This document shows positions 25,001 through 35,086 of a DNA stretch of 64,000 nt, in pieces (positions within the stretch are counted from its first letter, which is position 1; each line of letters opens with the position of its first letter). This DNA comes from Oxytricha trifallax. Lineage: Eukaryota; Ciliophora; Spirotrichea; Sporadotrichida; Oxytrichidae. The DNA is taken from the NCBI GenBank assembly GCA_000711775.1, contig ARYC01001530.1:1-64000 (forward strand). The letters are read 5' to 3'. A program made the translations under genes and the position numbers. Under the pieces are notes generated by a model. That model made no database searches, had not been told where the DNA came from, and saw only the letters and a program-made list of their open reading frames with translations.

Positions 25001-26378
25001 CTTATCCTCCGTGATTTCTTAATTCACTGCTATTATCAGTTTACATTTTAAGCATTCGTCTCTACATCTATATGTAGTTCAAATCGAGTGATGGAATGAA
25101 AAAGTCTCTTTTAACTAAAGTAGGACGCCCATTATCGTTAGCAATTGTTGACTCTAATTATTAGAAGACTATAGCTAAGTGATCAAATAGCTTCTAAATT
25201 TCCTTCTTATCAAGGATGAAGGTTAGGGCATCATGCAAGTAATTTAGAATTTTAAAAGGCAAATATTTCTCAAGATAATTGTCAGTAGCCTGTAACTCCT
25301 TCTTTAGATAGTCAATGTCCATTTAGTTGCAACTTAAAGCATTTTTCATGTATTTCTTATGCTCTAAAAAGGGTTCAGGAGTCATTTTCTCATCATCTAG
25401 CCTCTTAATTTCCACATAATGTTAAGAAATATCTCTCTTCATTATTTCAATATCAGCAATGTTAGTTTTAAGCAAGTCTTTCTAACTTTCAAAATATTGC
25501 TCGCATTTTTATATTGGTTAATTATAGCTTTCAACTAAATCTTTCAGATTACTAATTTCTGACTTAAATTATTCATGAAGCTCTAGCATGTCTGACTGGA
25601 CTTTCTATCGTATCGTCTGAAAGTTTTCTATCACGCTAGATACTTCGCTCTGCTATATCTAAGTTTGATTTTAATAACGAACTGCTTCACCTTCAACCAC
25701 TGATATTCGTTACTTAAATGAGTCCATAGTGGCTTTAAATCCATCAACATCCCCTTTTATCTTAACTTCAGCTAATCTTCTGCTTTAATCTTGCTCGTGA
25801 ATTTTCCTTTAAACATCATCATTAGTAACCGCCCTTTTCTATGACTTTTAAAATACAAATTCCAATTCATCAATCTTCTTTTTCAGTGACTAATTTTCTT
25901 CCTAGAGAACGTAAATGTTATTTTCGCTTAGTAAAGCTCTTTTGACTGTAGGCTCAACTAATTCGTATACAATTTTCCTTAACTAAGTCTGAAACCCAAA
26001 CCAATCTACTTCATTTGCTATTTTCATTCCTACTCCCCCTTCTTATTTACTTGGGGATTCATTATTTGTTTTGAGAGTGGAACTTCTCATTAAACCTGGT
26101 TAATTGCCCACATTCATTGATGATTAATTGACATTGGTATTTTGATCCTATATCTCCCCATTTTTATAGCCCTTTTCAAAATCCACAAGTATATCCTTAA
26201 ATTTTATATCTGAAACCTTTGGTTTAGGTTTAGGGTACATGTTATCAATAGCCGGATTTTTATTTTATGCTAACTATTAACTGTCATAGTTTTACTTTTG
26301 GAAAAAGTCCTCATCTTCGGAATCTTTCAATAACTATGGACTTGAAAGCAATGATTTTTTCTTTTCTTATGAATCCAT
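22029..26378 (-). CDS. Large coiled-coil protein of unknown function (about 1360 aa)
   Basis: ATG at 26378, TGA at 22029-22031. Three introns and two IESs were inferred; the summed length is then 1365 codons. Layout: polar N-terminus, long coiled coil (residues about 130-370), N/Q-rich middle, acidic patch (SQEDDDEEENENG), second coiled coil, then a block with a CxxC pair (KLDKSCMNCSGQNNP) followed by KSAFKMACLAYQPKPI, and a basic C-terminus. One in-frame TGA at 22591-22593, beside a T run, is unexplained and may hide another IES or an error. The intron at 24875-24942 is the weakest link: the region could instead be two genes, with a second start just downstream. No family assigned; a cilia or cytoskeleton role would be a guess. 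Confidence 0.7.
22276..22315 (-). other. Intron, 40 bp
   Basis: GTATGT...TTATAG on minus. Joins the C-terminal exon (YSRLMSMNRKTDALL) in frame. Confidence 0.75.
23512..23587 (-). other. IES, 76 bp, pointer GATGATGAAGAA
   Basis: 12-bp pointer, seen on plus as TTCTTCATCATC at 23500-23511 and 23576-23587. The join SQEDDDEEENENG is in frame and skips a TGA. Confidence 0.8.
23961..24003 (-). other. IES, 43 bp, pointer AAATAAGATTT
   Basis: 11-bp pointer, seen on plus as AAATCTTATTT at 23950-23960 and 23993-24003. The join DSQLNKIFDPNQVG is in frame. Confidence 0.85.
24272..24299 (-). other. Intron, 28 bp
   Basis: GTGCAT...ACAAG on minus. Removal gives IDGGWTVKNQKSDKK in frame. Confidence 0.65.
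24875..24942 (-). other. Possible intron, 68 bp
   Basis: GTCTAT...AAGAG on minus. It is the only GT-AG choice I found that links the two halves of the large coiled-coil gene in frame. A gene boundary here is the alternative. Confidence 0.35.
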
Positions 26379-26490
26379 TTTAAATAATTATGAAATAAAA
26401 TGAATTTCGAGTTATAATAATCTAAATGTTAATTTTCAATTTTAAAACTAAGATTGACAGAACTTGGCTCATTCATATTTTTTTTTATGT

Positions 26491-28786
26491 TCAAAATATT
26501 AAACATTGTGATTAATTAGTGTTTCTCTTTTCTAGAGATTCTTTTTAACTTCTTTTAGATGTTTGATTTATTGACGTTTGTTAGTTCTCATAGTCACTTT
26601 TAGTTTTCTTATGCTTTCCAAACTTGAAAGGCTAACTCTCTCTTGATGAAGTTGTCGCAAGTGAGCTGGTGCTTTAATTTGCATTAGATTTATATACTTT
26701 ATGAAGTTTTATTTCTGATCTTGGCACAAGTTTGGGTTCGCAGAGGCATCTGCACATGTAGGAATGAAATAGTTAGCTCAAATAAGGCAAATAGTAAATT
26801 TATTGTAATTAATATAATAGGTATTTAGTGTAGGGTTTTACACTCTCCTATCATTGATAATTCTAATTATATAAAGTTTGATTTTTATTTAGGAATTTAT
26901 ATCCAGGATAAAGTCAATTTGATTTTATTCAAGGTCATCTTCAGAAGTATCCTCGTCATTATTTAATCCAAAAGATTATTCATGTTCCAAAGTTTTCCTG
27001 CGTTACCCTTTATTTTGATAAGATTTCCTGGCTTTTGAGGGATGCTTTTCAGATAGTATTGGCACATCAATCATTGAAGTAGTTTTCTTTAGTTCCAATT
27101 AAGTGTTATCAAGAGCAAAATTTGTATTTTAGTAGTCATCATTAATAAAAATTAAGTCTTTTCTTTTTGATTTGAGGGCACCACAACTTGGGGACTTATC
27201 TATTCTTTGAGTCAGTGGGGATGTACTTCTTTCTAATATTGAGGCATTTGTGTTAAACTTGTTGTCAAAATTGATAACCTATCTTGTCAAATCGTGTTAA
27301 TATGATGATTGTTAATTAGTGTAGAGCACTTTACCATATAAATTTGACTAGAAATTTAGCTGTAACGGATCCATGTTGCTATCTAGATATACAGAAGACT
27401 GAGTTCCCACGAAAGAATTTGAGTTGCTATTTTTTGCAAGCTTCTAAAATTCCTTTAAACTCTTGTGATGCACATGACTCTTGCCTTTATTAACTTATGT
27501 GGTTGAATTAAGCCTCGTTACTTTAGGCGGTTTCATGCTAGTCTAAGTAAAAAGATTCTTCTGATGTTTGGTCTATTAGAGATTACTTGTAGAACTTTGA
27601 TGTTTGATAAGCTTCGTAGGAGGCAAATTTTCCTAATTGTTGCTGTTCCTATTTACTTAATAGAACGAAAAATGCCTTTTATCTTTGTTTTAGGAGACAT
27701 TCGAAATGTAGTTCGCAGCTGCATTTTAAGTCACTTGCGTTTTCATGGTTGTAATAGAAGCAAAAATATGTGGGGAGGTACTCATACTCATATTAAACTT
27801 TGGAGACTTTGATGTCTAGGTAAAGTTCTAAGTCATTTCTACATTTGAAGCTCTTGTTTCTTTATTTGCATCGTTATTGTAAACAAAATATTAAACTATA
27901 AATCTTACAAAGCTTGTTTACCTGTTAATGCCTTTATTCTTATATGGAAAATCGTTTTCAATATCGGAGAGAGTTGAGATGGAATCGTAATTCTTAGCAA
28001 TCTGAGTTTAAACATCATAGTAGCATTAGTTAAGTTGTTTTAAAGAGTCGTACCTATTGTTCTTAAAGATTGATTGACTATCACTTAATTTTTAGGTAAA
28101 TAAGGTTAATTCAAATTTTATTTATTGATAAGGATTTAATTAGATTATTATCAAATGAATAGTTTAAAAATATATAATAAAATAATGATTTTAATATAAG
28201 AATTTATAGATAAATCGATTGTAGAATGCTAAAAATGAGTTTCCTAAATAAATAATAAATCAATATCCTTAGTAAAGATAATAAAATTTAATATATCAAT
28301 ATGGTATAATTTCCCTATCATTAATTTTTTAATATGTGCTTATGGAGATCTTTAACCGTTAATTTTGCTTTAAAACTTTTAATTTGTAAAATTTCTATCG
28401 CTTTATTTGACTTCACTCTCCCCATTTTACCTGTTTTCATTAGAAAATACGAACGATCTTGATCTATTATCACCAAAAGCCCTGGCTGAATTTGAGTGAC
28501 TTTAAGATTGTGATTGTAGTTCTTAATGACTTTGGAACTGTTCTTATCTCTTTTAGTGATATTGCATGATCATATTTGAAACATTAGTTGATAGACTTTA
28601 CTAAGAAGCGTTATTTGACTAGTTATGCAAGTATTTTAATGAGTGTTACTTTTTAGAATTTACAGCTTTAGTATTAGTTTAATCTTAAAAAATCGAGGTA
28701 ACTATGGTCTTTGCTTAAGATTATTATTAGGGTTGGAGGGCTTATTTTGGTTTAGTTAGAGAAGGCCTTGAAGGATTCTTCATCAT
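26491..28786 (-). CDS. Low-complexity N/S/Q-rich protein in four MDSs (609 aa)
   Basis: ATG at 28786 (ATG ATG), TGA at 26491-26493. Removing three IESs with pointers AAAAATTAA, AATAA and AAACTT leaves exactly 610 codons, and every raw frame is closed by TGA before joining. The N-terminus is glutamine-rich (PKQALQPQQQSQAKT), followed by many serine/threonine-proline sites (TQTSKSPKFNMSMSTSP), an acidic patch (NNDEDTSEDDLEQNQ) and a lysine/serine-rich C-terminus. No folded domain is recognised. It is divergent from the acylase gene at 28925, 138 bp away, so the two may share a promoter region. Confidence 0.8.
26710..26879 (-). other. IES, 170 bp, pointer AAACTT
   Basis: Seen on plus as AAGTTT at 26704-26709 and 26874-26879. 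The join NSQIKIKLHKVYKSNA is in frame. Confidence 0.8.
27879..27938 (-). other. IES, 60 bp, pointer AATAA
   Basis: Seen on plus as TTATT at 27874-27878 and 27934-27938. The join FPYKNNDANKETRAS is in frame; a GT-AG intron reading at this place gives the wrong frame. Confidence 0.75.
28094..28329 (-). other. IES, 236 bp, pointer AAAAATTAA
   Basis: Seen on plus as TTAATTTTT at 28085-28093 and 28321-28329. The join QAHIKKLSDSQSIFK is in frame. Confidence 0.85.
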
Positions 28787-28924
28787 TAATATTTGATTTT
28801 AATTTTTTGTATTTTGATTGTTTACCTCTAATTTTAAGATGGATTCAATGCTAAAAGATATCTTTCAAGTATTTAAACGTGGCATTAATTGCTTATATAT
28901 CTTTTATTGAATCATTAGTAATAA

Positions 28925-31900
28925 ATGGGTTTATGCAAAAAACTGATAGGAGGTCTCTTGACTTTCACCCTTTTAACGCTTTGCATCTCGGTGCTTGCAT
29001 TGCATTATCTATATTAACCGTAAACAACAGGCACTCTTTACTTTAGAAATGCTAAAGGAGACGCTGAAATTTTAAGAGAAACTGAAACAAGCATTCCCCA
29101 CGTTTATGCCAGCTCAGAGAAAATGGCATTGTATACTTAAGGATTTTTGCATGCTTAAGAGAGATTATGGCAAATGGAAAGACTTCGTAGAGTAAGTCAA
29201 GGTTCACTGAGTGAGGTATTCGGCAGAAAGACACTCGGAGTCGACAAGTTCTTTAGAACACTAGGTCTTTACTAAACAGCTTAAGAAGCCGAAAAGAATC
29301 TAGATGAGGAATCAAGAGAGCTTTTGCAAAGTTATGCTGATGGTATAAATGATTTCATTGCGAACACAAGATTCCCAGATGGCCAGGCATCTAAATTATT
29401 ACCACCTGAATTCCTTCTACTTGGTCACTAAGAAATCCAGCCATGGAAACCAGTAGATTCATTGACCATTATCAAGCTACTTAACTTCCATTTGAGTTGG
29501 AATTGGGGTTAAGACTTAATGAGAGATATGCTCTCATAATCCGGTCTTGAGGACATGGTTGAGTAAATTTTCCCATACACAGCTGATTACTCATACAACA
29601 TGGTCACTGTGATTGATGAGGAAGACATTAAGGGAACTCAATTTTGGTCAGATGAAACTCTCTCAGAGAAATACCACAAGAAGAAGGGCACAACTCCAAA
29701 GCTATCTGCTTAACAAAGAAAAGAGCAGGAAGAGCTAACTTAAAAGTATCAAAATATTTAATAAACTGCCCCATTTTAATAAATGAAACGACATTTATAA
29801 ATTAAGTAAGAGGAGAAAAGAAAGCTTGAGCAAGAATAAGAAAGACAAAGACTGTTAAAATAAAAAGAAGAAGAAGCAGCTAAGGAAAAGTAAAGAATCT
29901 AAGAAGCTGAAAAGAAGCAAAAAGAACAAGAAGCTCTTGAAGCAAAAAAGAAATAGCAGGAAACTGAAGAGAAACAGAGAAAGCTTGAAGAGGAGAGAAA
30001 GAAACAAGAGCAAGAGAAAGCAAAGAAAGAGCAGTAGAAGAAGGAGGAAGAAGAGAAGTTGAAGAAGCAAAAGGAATAGGAAGAACAAACCAGAAAGAAG
30101 CAAGCTGAAGAAGATGAAAGAAAGAAGAAGGATGAGGAGGAAAAAGCCAAAAAACAAAAGGAAGAAGACGAGAAAAAGAAAGCAGCTGAAGAACTTAAAA
30201 GGAAAGAGCAAGAATAGAAGGAAGAAAATGAAAGAAAGGCTAAAGAAGAGAAGGATAGACTTGAAAAAGAAGAAAGAGAAAGAAAGGAAAAAGAGGAAGC
30301 TGAGAGATTATTGAAACTCCAAGAAGAGGAGAAGCAAAGAGCAGTCGAAGCTTAAAGAGCTAAGGAACAGTAAGAAAAGGAAGAAGCACAGAGAAAGGCT
30401 TCTGAAGAATAAAAAGCAAAAGAAGCTTAATAAGAAACTAAGGAAGAGATTAAACAAGATGAGACTATTCCAGAGTAGGTTGACCAACAAATTTATCTTG
30501 ATGAGGCTCAAGAAAGTAATAATTGGGTTATTCATGGAAGACACACTAAAAATGGCAAGCCTTTATTGGCTGGTGACCCACATCTTGGTAACTAAATCCC
30601 TACTCATTGGTACTTAATGGAGCTTAACTACGAAGGACAGTAAACTCAATTTATTTAATTAAATCTAAAATAATGATTGATTTACATTCATTGGTTGGTT
30701 CTTCACATCCAGGTATCCCCTATATCATGCTTGGCAAGGCTAATGAGATGTCCTGGGCTGTAACTTCAGGTCTCATTGATCTATCAGATCTTTACAAGGA
30801 AATCTTATCGGATGATAAAAAAAACTACAAAGTAAATGGAGAATGGAGAGATCTTACTTCAAGAAGAGAAGTCATTAAGATCAAGGGAGAGGACAAGCCT
30901 TACATCCTTGATGTTAAGGAAACTCATAGAGGACCAATTATGGATCAAGAAATTTTGTCAGGGGCAGAAGTACTCTTCTCGGAGAGTGTACCCCCTATTG
31001 ATAAGGGTGCTCATTATTCACTTGCATGGACTGGACATTCCAAAGAAGACAACACTATTGAAATTATCAGAGCTTTATTCAAGACCACATCTGTATAATT
31101 TACAAGGTGTAGTTATTTAATTTAGAATTTTTTTATGCATTATAAAAGAAGCTTTCGATATGATTGATGCCAAGGGGTATAAATCTGTTCCATAAAACAT
31201 GGTTGTAGCTTATAATAACGGAGATATTGGTTACATGCTTGGAGCTCTTATGCCAAAGAGAAAGAACAATACTCCTTACTCAGGTTGCAGAATTCTTGAT
31301 GGATCTAACACTGAAAATGACTGGGATGGTTATCACAGCACTAAAGATATGCCAAGAGTCTCAAACCCCAAGAAAGGTTTTATCGTGACTGCTAACAATA
31401 GAATTCACATTTAAATACATCATGAATGCAATATTATAACGTAACTTACATTGATTGTTCCTGATCATGTTAAGAATGATATTGGAGCAACTCTGACATC
31501 AACTATTAGAGCCTAAAGAATTACTGAGCTTATCTAAAGTGATATAGACAGAGGTCACAAGTTTGATATAGATGATATGATTAGGATCTAAAATGATACA
31601 GTTGATCTTATGGCTAGAGACACTGTGCCATTTATGGCTAGACTTGCTAACTCATTTGTAAAGCATTTGGAATCTGAATAATAAGATAAAGCTATTACAT
31701 AGTTAAATGATATACTTTTTAATTTATCCATAAGTAAAACAGAGTTTAATTGTGATACTAAGGTTTTAGATATCTTAAATCACTGGCATGGCGAAATGTC
31801 TGAAGATAGTGTTGGCGCTACAGTTTACTCAGTGTGGCAGTATCTATTTTACAAGACTCTTTTCACTGATTTCATTGCCTAAGAAGAGACTAGACTTCAA

Positions 31901-32604
31901 ATGTCTGCAAACTATCCATTCAACGATTTTGTTTAAAGAATGTTCAGAGAACTTGAGAGTAACCCAGAGGATGAGGACTTCAACAAACTTTGTCACATTA
32001 AGAACTCTACTTACTAAGGAAAATCACCTTGCATTTATAACTTGGCAACTTCCCTCGCCTAAACTCATGATTTCCTTACAACTGAAGTTTCACCTGTTGC
32101 TGCAAACTGGCAATGGAAGAATGTTCACGTGAATGAGTATCCTAACATGCCTTGGAGTTTGACACCACTTAAGTTCCTCTTCCATAGAGAGACTGCAGTT
32201 GGAGGAAATGGCAACACAGTAAAGGTTAGCAAGTATACTATGCGTAAACTGGATTAAATTAAGAGATTTAAATCAATTCACACTCCAAACTTCTTTTGTC
32301 CTATTAGTTCATAATTAAATTAAACTACAAGCAAGTAATTCAACATGATGATTCTCCAATAAAGAGAAACATGCTTTTCTCACATGATGCAGGGCAAAAT
32401 GGTAACCTATTCGCTGGCCACTATTTCGACTTCCAAGCAAGACATTACTTGGGTAAATTGTACAGAGCATGGACCGGTAGACAAGCTGTTAAGCAACTTG
32501 ATCACACAACCTTGTATATCAAGTAAGAAACCAGTGCAAACCAACAAATCAAAGATAAAAAGAGACATTCAAAGCAAGAAAAGGATGAAAAGTCTGAGTT
32601 CTGA
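28925..32604 (+). CDS. Penicillin-acylase family (S45) N-terminal nucleophile amidohydrolase
   Basis: ATG at 28925, TGA at 32602-32604; with three tiny IESs removed, exactly 1200 codons. Residues 7-30 are a hydrophobic signal anchor. The A-chain signature follows (SIPHVYASSEKMAL, FLHAQERLWQMERLRR). The B-chain begins at Ser531 (30515-30517) in ESNNWVIHGRHTKNGKPL, the expected catalytic N-terminal serine after autoproteolysis, with GDPHLGN after it. Later family blocks include HPGIPYIMLG, NGDIGYMLG and the C-terminal SHDAGQNGNLF. Between A and B chains is an unusual insert of about 250 residues (about 264-515) made almost only of E, K, Q and R. The likely role is hydrolysis of an N-acyl amide at a membrane or outside the cell; substrate unknown. 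The family is mainly bacterial, so transfer into ciliates is possible. It overlaps the convergent gene at 32569 by 36 bp. Confidence 0.93.
29713..30500 (+). repeat. E/K/Q/R-rich low-complexity coding tract in acylase
   Basis: Purine-rich, imperfectly periodic tract within the acylase gene. It encodes a highly charged helix (pieces such as EEERKKQEQEKAKKEQ), typical of single alpha-helix domains. It sits exactly where acylases carry the short spacer that is cut out during maturation. The apparent long minus-strand frames here (F/L/S-rich) are shadows. Confidence 0.85.
30662..30684 (+). other. IES, 23 bp, pointer TTA
   Basis: Pointer at 30659-30661 and 30682-30684. The join TQFIQLHSLVGSSHPG is in frame and removes a TGA. 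It is one of the two shortest IESs here (with 36315-36337) and has the shortest pointer. Confidence 0.7.
31103..31124 (+). other. IES of 22 bp (pointer TAATTTA) or 19-bp intron
   Basis: Pointer at 31096-31102 and 31118-31124. A GT-AG intron at 31107-31125 would also keep frame and differ by one residue. Either way the join reaches IKEAFDMIDAKGYKS. Confidence 0.6.
32292..32326 (+). other. IES, 35 bp, pointer AAACT
   Basis: Pointer at 32287-32291 and 32322-32326. The join SIHTPNYKQVIQHDD is in frame and restores the family C-terminus. Confidence 0.8.
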
Positions 32605-34940
32605 TAAGACTCTGCCTAAGATATCAATTAATTTGATTTAGATAAATACAATCATTCTTTCATTTTAGATTAGTACTGTTTATTATCCATACTAAGCAAT
32701 AGTCTTTCTATGAGTATTTGTAGTTGTGGTAGTGGATGAATTAGTAGTTACAGATGCATTATGTCCCTTTCTTTGTTTCTCTTTCTTATCAAAGATTTCC
32801 TTGATCATTTCATCCTCCATTATTCCGCTTGCTCTATGATGAGAGTTGCCCTGACTATACTTGTGATGCTTGCTATCTTCGAGTAAATTATCACTCAATC
32901 TCTTCTTTTCAAAATAGTTTTTCTGTCCATTTTGATTCTGAATACTGTGGGATGGAGTGGAAATGTTTGTGGAGGTGGAGATTTAGTGGTTTGGATTGGC
33001 ACTAAACTTGTGCTGCTCTTCAAAAGTAGAGATTTGCCTGACTTGGTTTGGATTTGAACTGTGTACTGACTTATTGCTGTCATACTTATAGTTAAGTTGA
33101 TGTTTGTGAGATGTAGAAGCAGCTGCATTTTATGCCACATTAAATGGCATAAATCCTCAATAAGTCATTTGTAAAGATAGGTAAAATGTATAACTATTGA
33201 GTTTGTTTCCAATAGAAAACCAAGATATAACTTTAATAAGCTACAAAATTATATTTAAAATCATTTAATAGTAATAATTAAGTTTAATTTTAATCTATTA
33301 GCAAATTATTTAGTTGTGAGTTTTCTCGTATTTTAATTTACCTCCTAATTTTTTAATTGAGTTTTATTATCAATCTGTGTTTTTACAGATGGAGTAACTT
33401 GTTTGAAAGGCTAATCAATAAAGTTGTTAAATTTAATAGCACTTGGTGAAATTTAAAATGGCATACTATGCCTGGATGTCACATTTCCACTATTACTAAT
33501 GTTTATTTTAGTAATTGTAGCTTTCGTGGTTGATATTCCATTTGTATTGAGAGAATTAGAGATATCCTTTAGGGGATTATTGCTAAATTGCTTGTTGTTC
33601 TCAAAACAAATCAATGAATTCTTGGAAGTCACATGTTGACTAGAAGGCTCTTGAGTAATGTCAGACCCAGTTATATGGGAAACATTGGCATTCTTGCTTG
33701 AATTGTGGTTATGCTCCCTGCTTAAAGAAATTCTTCCAGTGCTAAGTCTTCCTTATTCATTCAAGTGTTGCCTAGCTGTTGCATTTGAAGGTGTCTATGA
33801 ATAATATATTAATAAATTGGTGTTACTTACTAAATGAGAGATAGATTTAAAGTCCATGATGCTGCTATCACCATCGATCGTTGCTAGTTTTGACCTGAAA
33901 TGACTGCTATTTTAGTAGCTTTCATTCTCTAAAATCATGTTTAAATCTGGAATTTTAGCTTAAACTTAAATGAGCTATTCCTTACTGTAAAATTATATGA
34001 ATATTGTTTACTTTCATCTCCAACATATCTTTAAGTGAGTGGTTAGGAGTTTTATGAGTAATTATGTATCTAGCTGCGTTTATGAAGACTTGAAATATTC
34101 TCTGGGCTCATATTCTTCTAATTTTAAATTAAGCTGCTTGCGACCACAGACTTGGGAGACATCAGATGATTTGAGTTGAGTTAGTGCATCATAAATTTAG
34201 ATCCGTTTCCCCCGAAAGCCGATAAGTTGCTTGAGCCCTAATTTGAATTAGAATTTGAGTTAGAGCTGTTTTCTTTTTTCTGTAACTTGGAGCTGTACCC
34301 CCCGGCAGCATGATTGCCAAGTTACTATTGATGATTTTATGAAAGTTATGGATCTCTGTTTTCATTGGAGCCTCCCTAAGTGAACAAATCTCTGCTCTGG
34401 ACTTTTTTACCACCAAGAATCGGCTTGTAGAAGAAGTACTCTTCTTAACTCTAAAATAACAGGAAATTAGGAATGTTAAATACAGTAAAAATAGGAACAG
34501 ATATTTAGAAGATTCACTATTTTAATTATAAATGAATTAGGTATATAAATAAAATTAAATTATTTTTTGTCAAAATAATCATAAAGTTAAATCCAATGTT
34601 TTTATATAGTAAATATTAGTGATTGGTGTTATATATTTAAGATGTTCAGGAGGAATAAATTAAAGAAGATTGTGATGATTACCATATCTATTCCAATAAC
34701 TTTGTTAGCATTATGTCTGTAATTAATTATTGGTTTGAGCACTTGAATCTTGTGAGGGCGCGACTGATCATTTGAAGGTGAGGCGCTTTAGTACTATTGC
34801 TAAGGGAGTCCGTAATAGCAAAAAGAATAAGATAAAATTTGCTAATTAAAGTGAAATACTGTTGATTTAAATAAATAGCGTGTTGATTTTGAGGAAGCTG
34901 CTCCTGCACCAGAAGAGTTTGAAATACTGTAATTGTTCAT
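32569..34940 (-). CDS. Low-complexity S/N/H-rich hypothetical protein (587 aa)
   Basis: ATG at 34940, TGA at 32569-32571. One intron, two clear IESs (pointers AGTAA and TATGCCATTT) and one ambiguous 232-bp gap are removed, leaving 588 codons in one frame. Sequence is rich in S, N, Q and H (SKLQKKENSSNSNSNSN, HKHQLNYKYDSNKSV), with a short charged helix near the C-terminus (MEDEMIKEIFDKKEKQRK) and a run of threonines. No domain recognised. The final 30 or so codons overlap, in antisense, the 3' end of the acylase gene, so the true C-terminus may be shorter than the TGA rule suggests. Its start faces the 3' end of the SUMO-ligase gene on the same strand. Confidence 0.75.
33152..33465 (-). other. 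IES, 314 bp, pointer TATGCCATTT
   Basis: 10-bp pointer, seen on plus as AAATGGCATA at 33142-33151 and 33456-33465. The join TSRHSMPFNVAQNAAAS is in frame. The first ~100 bp inside look coding-like, so an alternative junction cannot be fully excluded. Confidence 0.7.
33795..33830 (-). other. Intron, 36 bp
   Basis: GTAAGT...TCATAG on minus; joins FKSISHL to TPSNATARQ in frame. Confidence 0.8.
33987..34012 (-). other. IES, 26 bp, pointer AGTAA
   Basis: Seen on plus as TTACT at 33982-33986 and 34008-34012. The join YVGDESKEQLIQVQAK is in frame; reading it as an intron gives the wrong frame. Confidence 0.8.
34437..34668 (-). other. IES (pointer CTTCTT) or intron of 232 bp
   Basis: Pointer seen as AAGAAG at 34431-34436 and 34663-34668. 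A GT-AG intron at 34451-34682 has the same length and also keeps frame. Sequence alone does not decide. Confidence 0.55.
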
Positions 34941-35086
34941 AGTTAAATTTCAAATTTATAATTTTCGTTTTTAATATTTATCAGTTTAAATTCATGCTTC
35001 ACTCACAATCGAATAATTCATAAGCTATAAATCTTATTTACGTTAGATATTGTAATTTAAGAGTTTAAAATAAGTTAATAAGAATT

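Noticed and set aside
27885-27930. GT-AG intron in the N/S/Q-rich gene
   Set aside because: GTAAACAAGC...TTATAG has splice-like ends but gives the wrong downstream frame; the AATAA pointer solution keeps frame and total length.
29855-30544. Long minus-strand open frames rich in F, L and S opposite the acylase
   Set aside because: They are antisense shadows of the E/K/Q/R-rich coding tract; the plus frame has family motifs on both sides.
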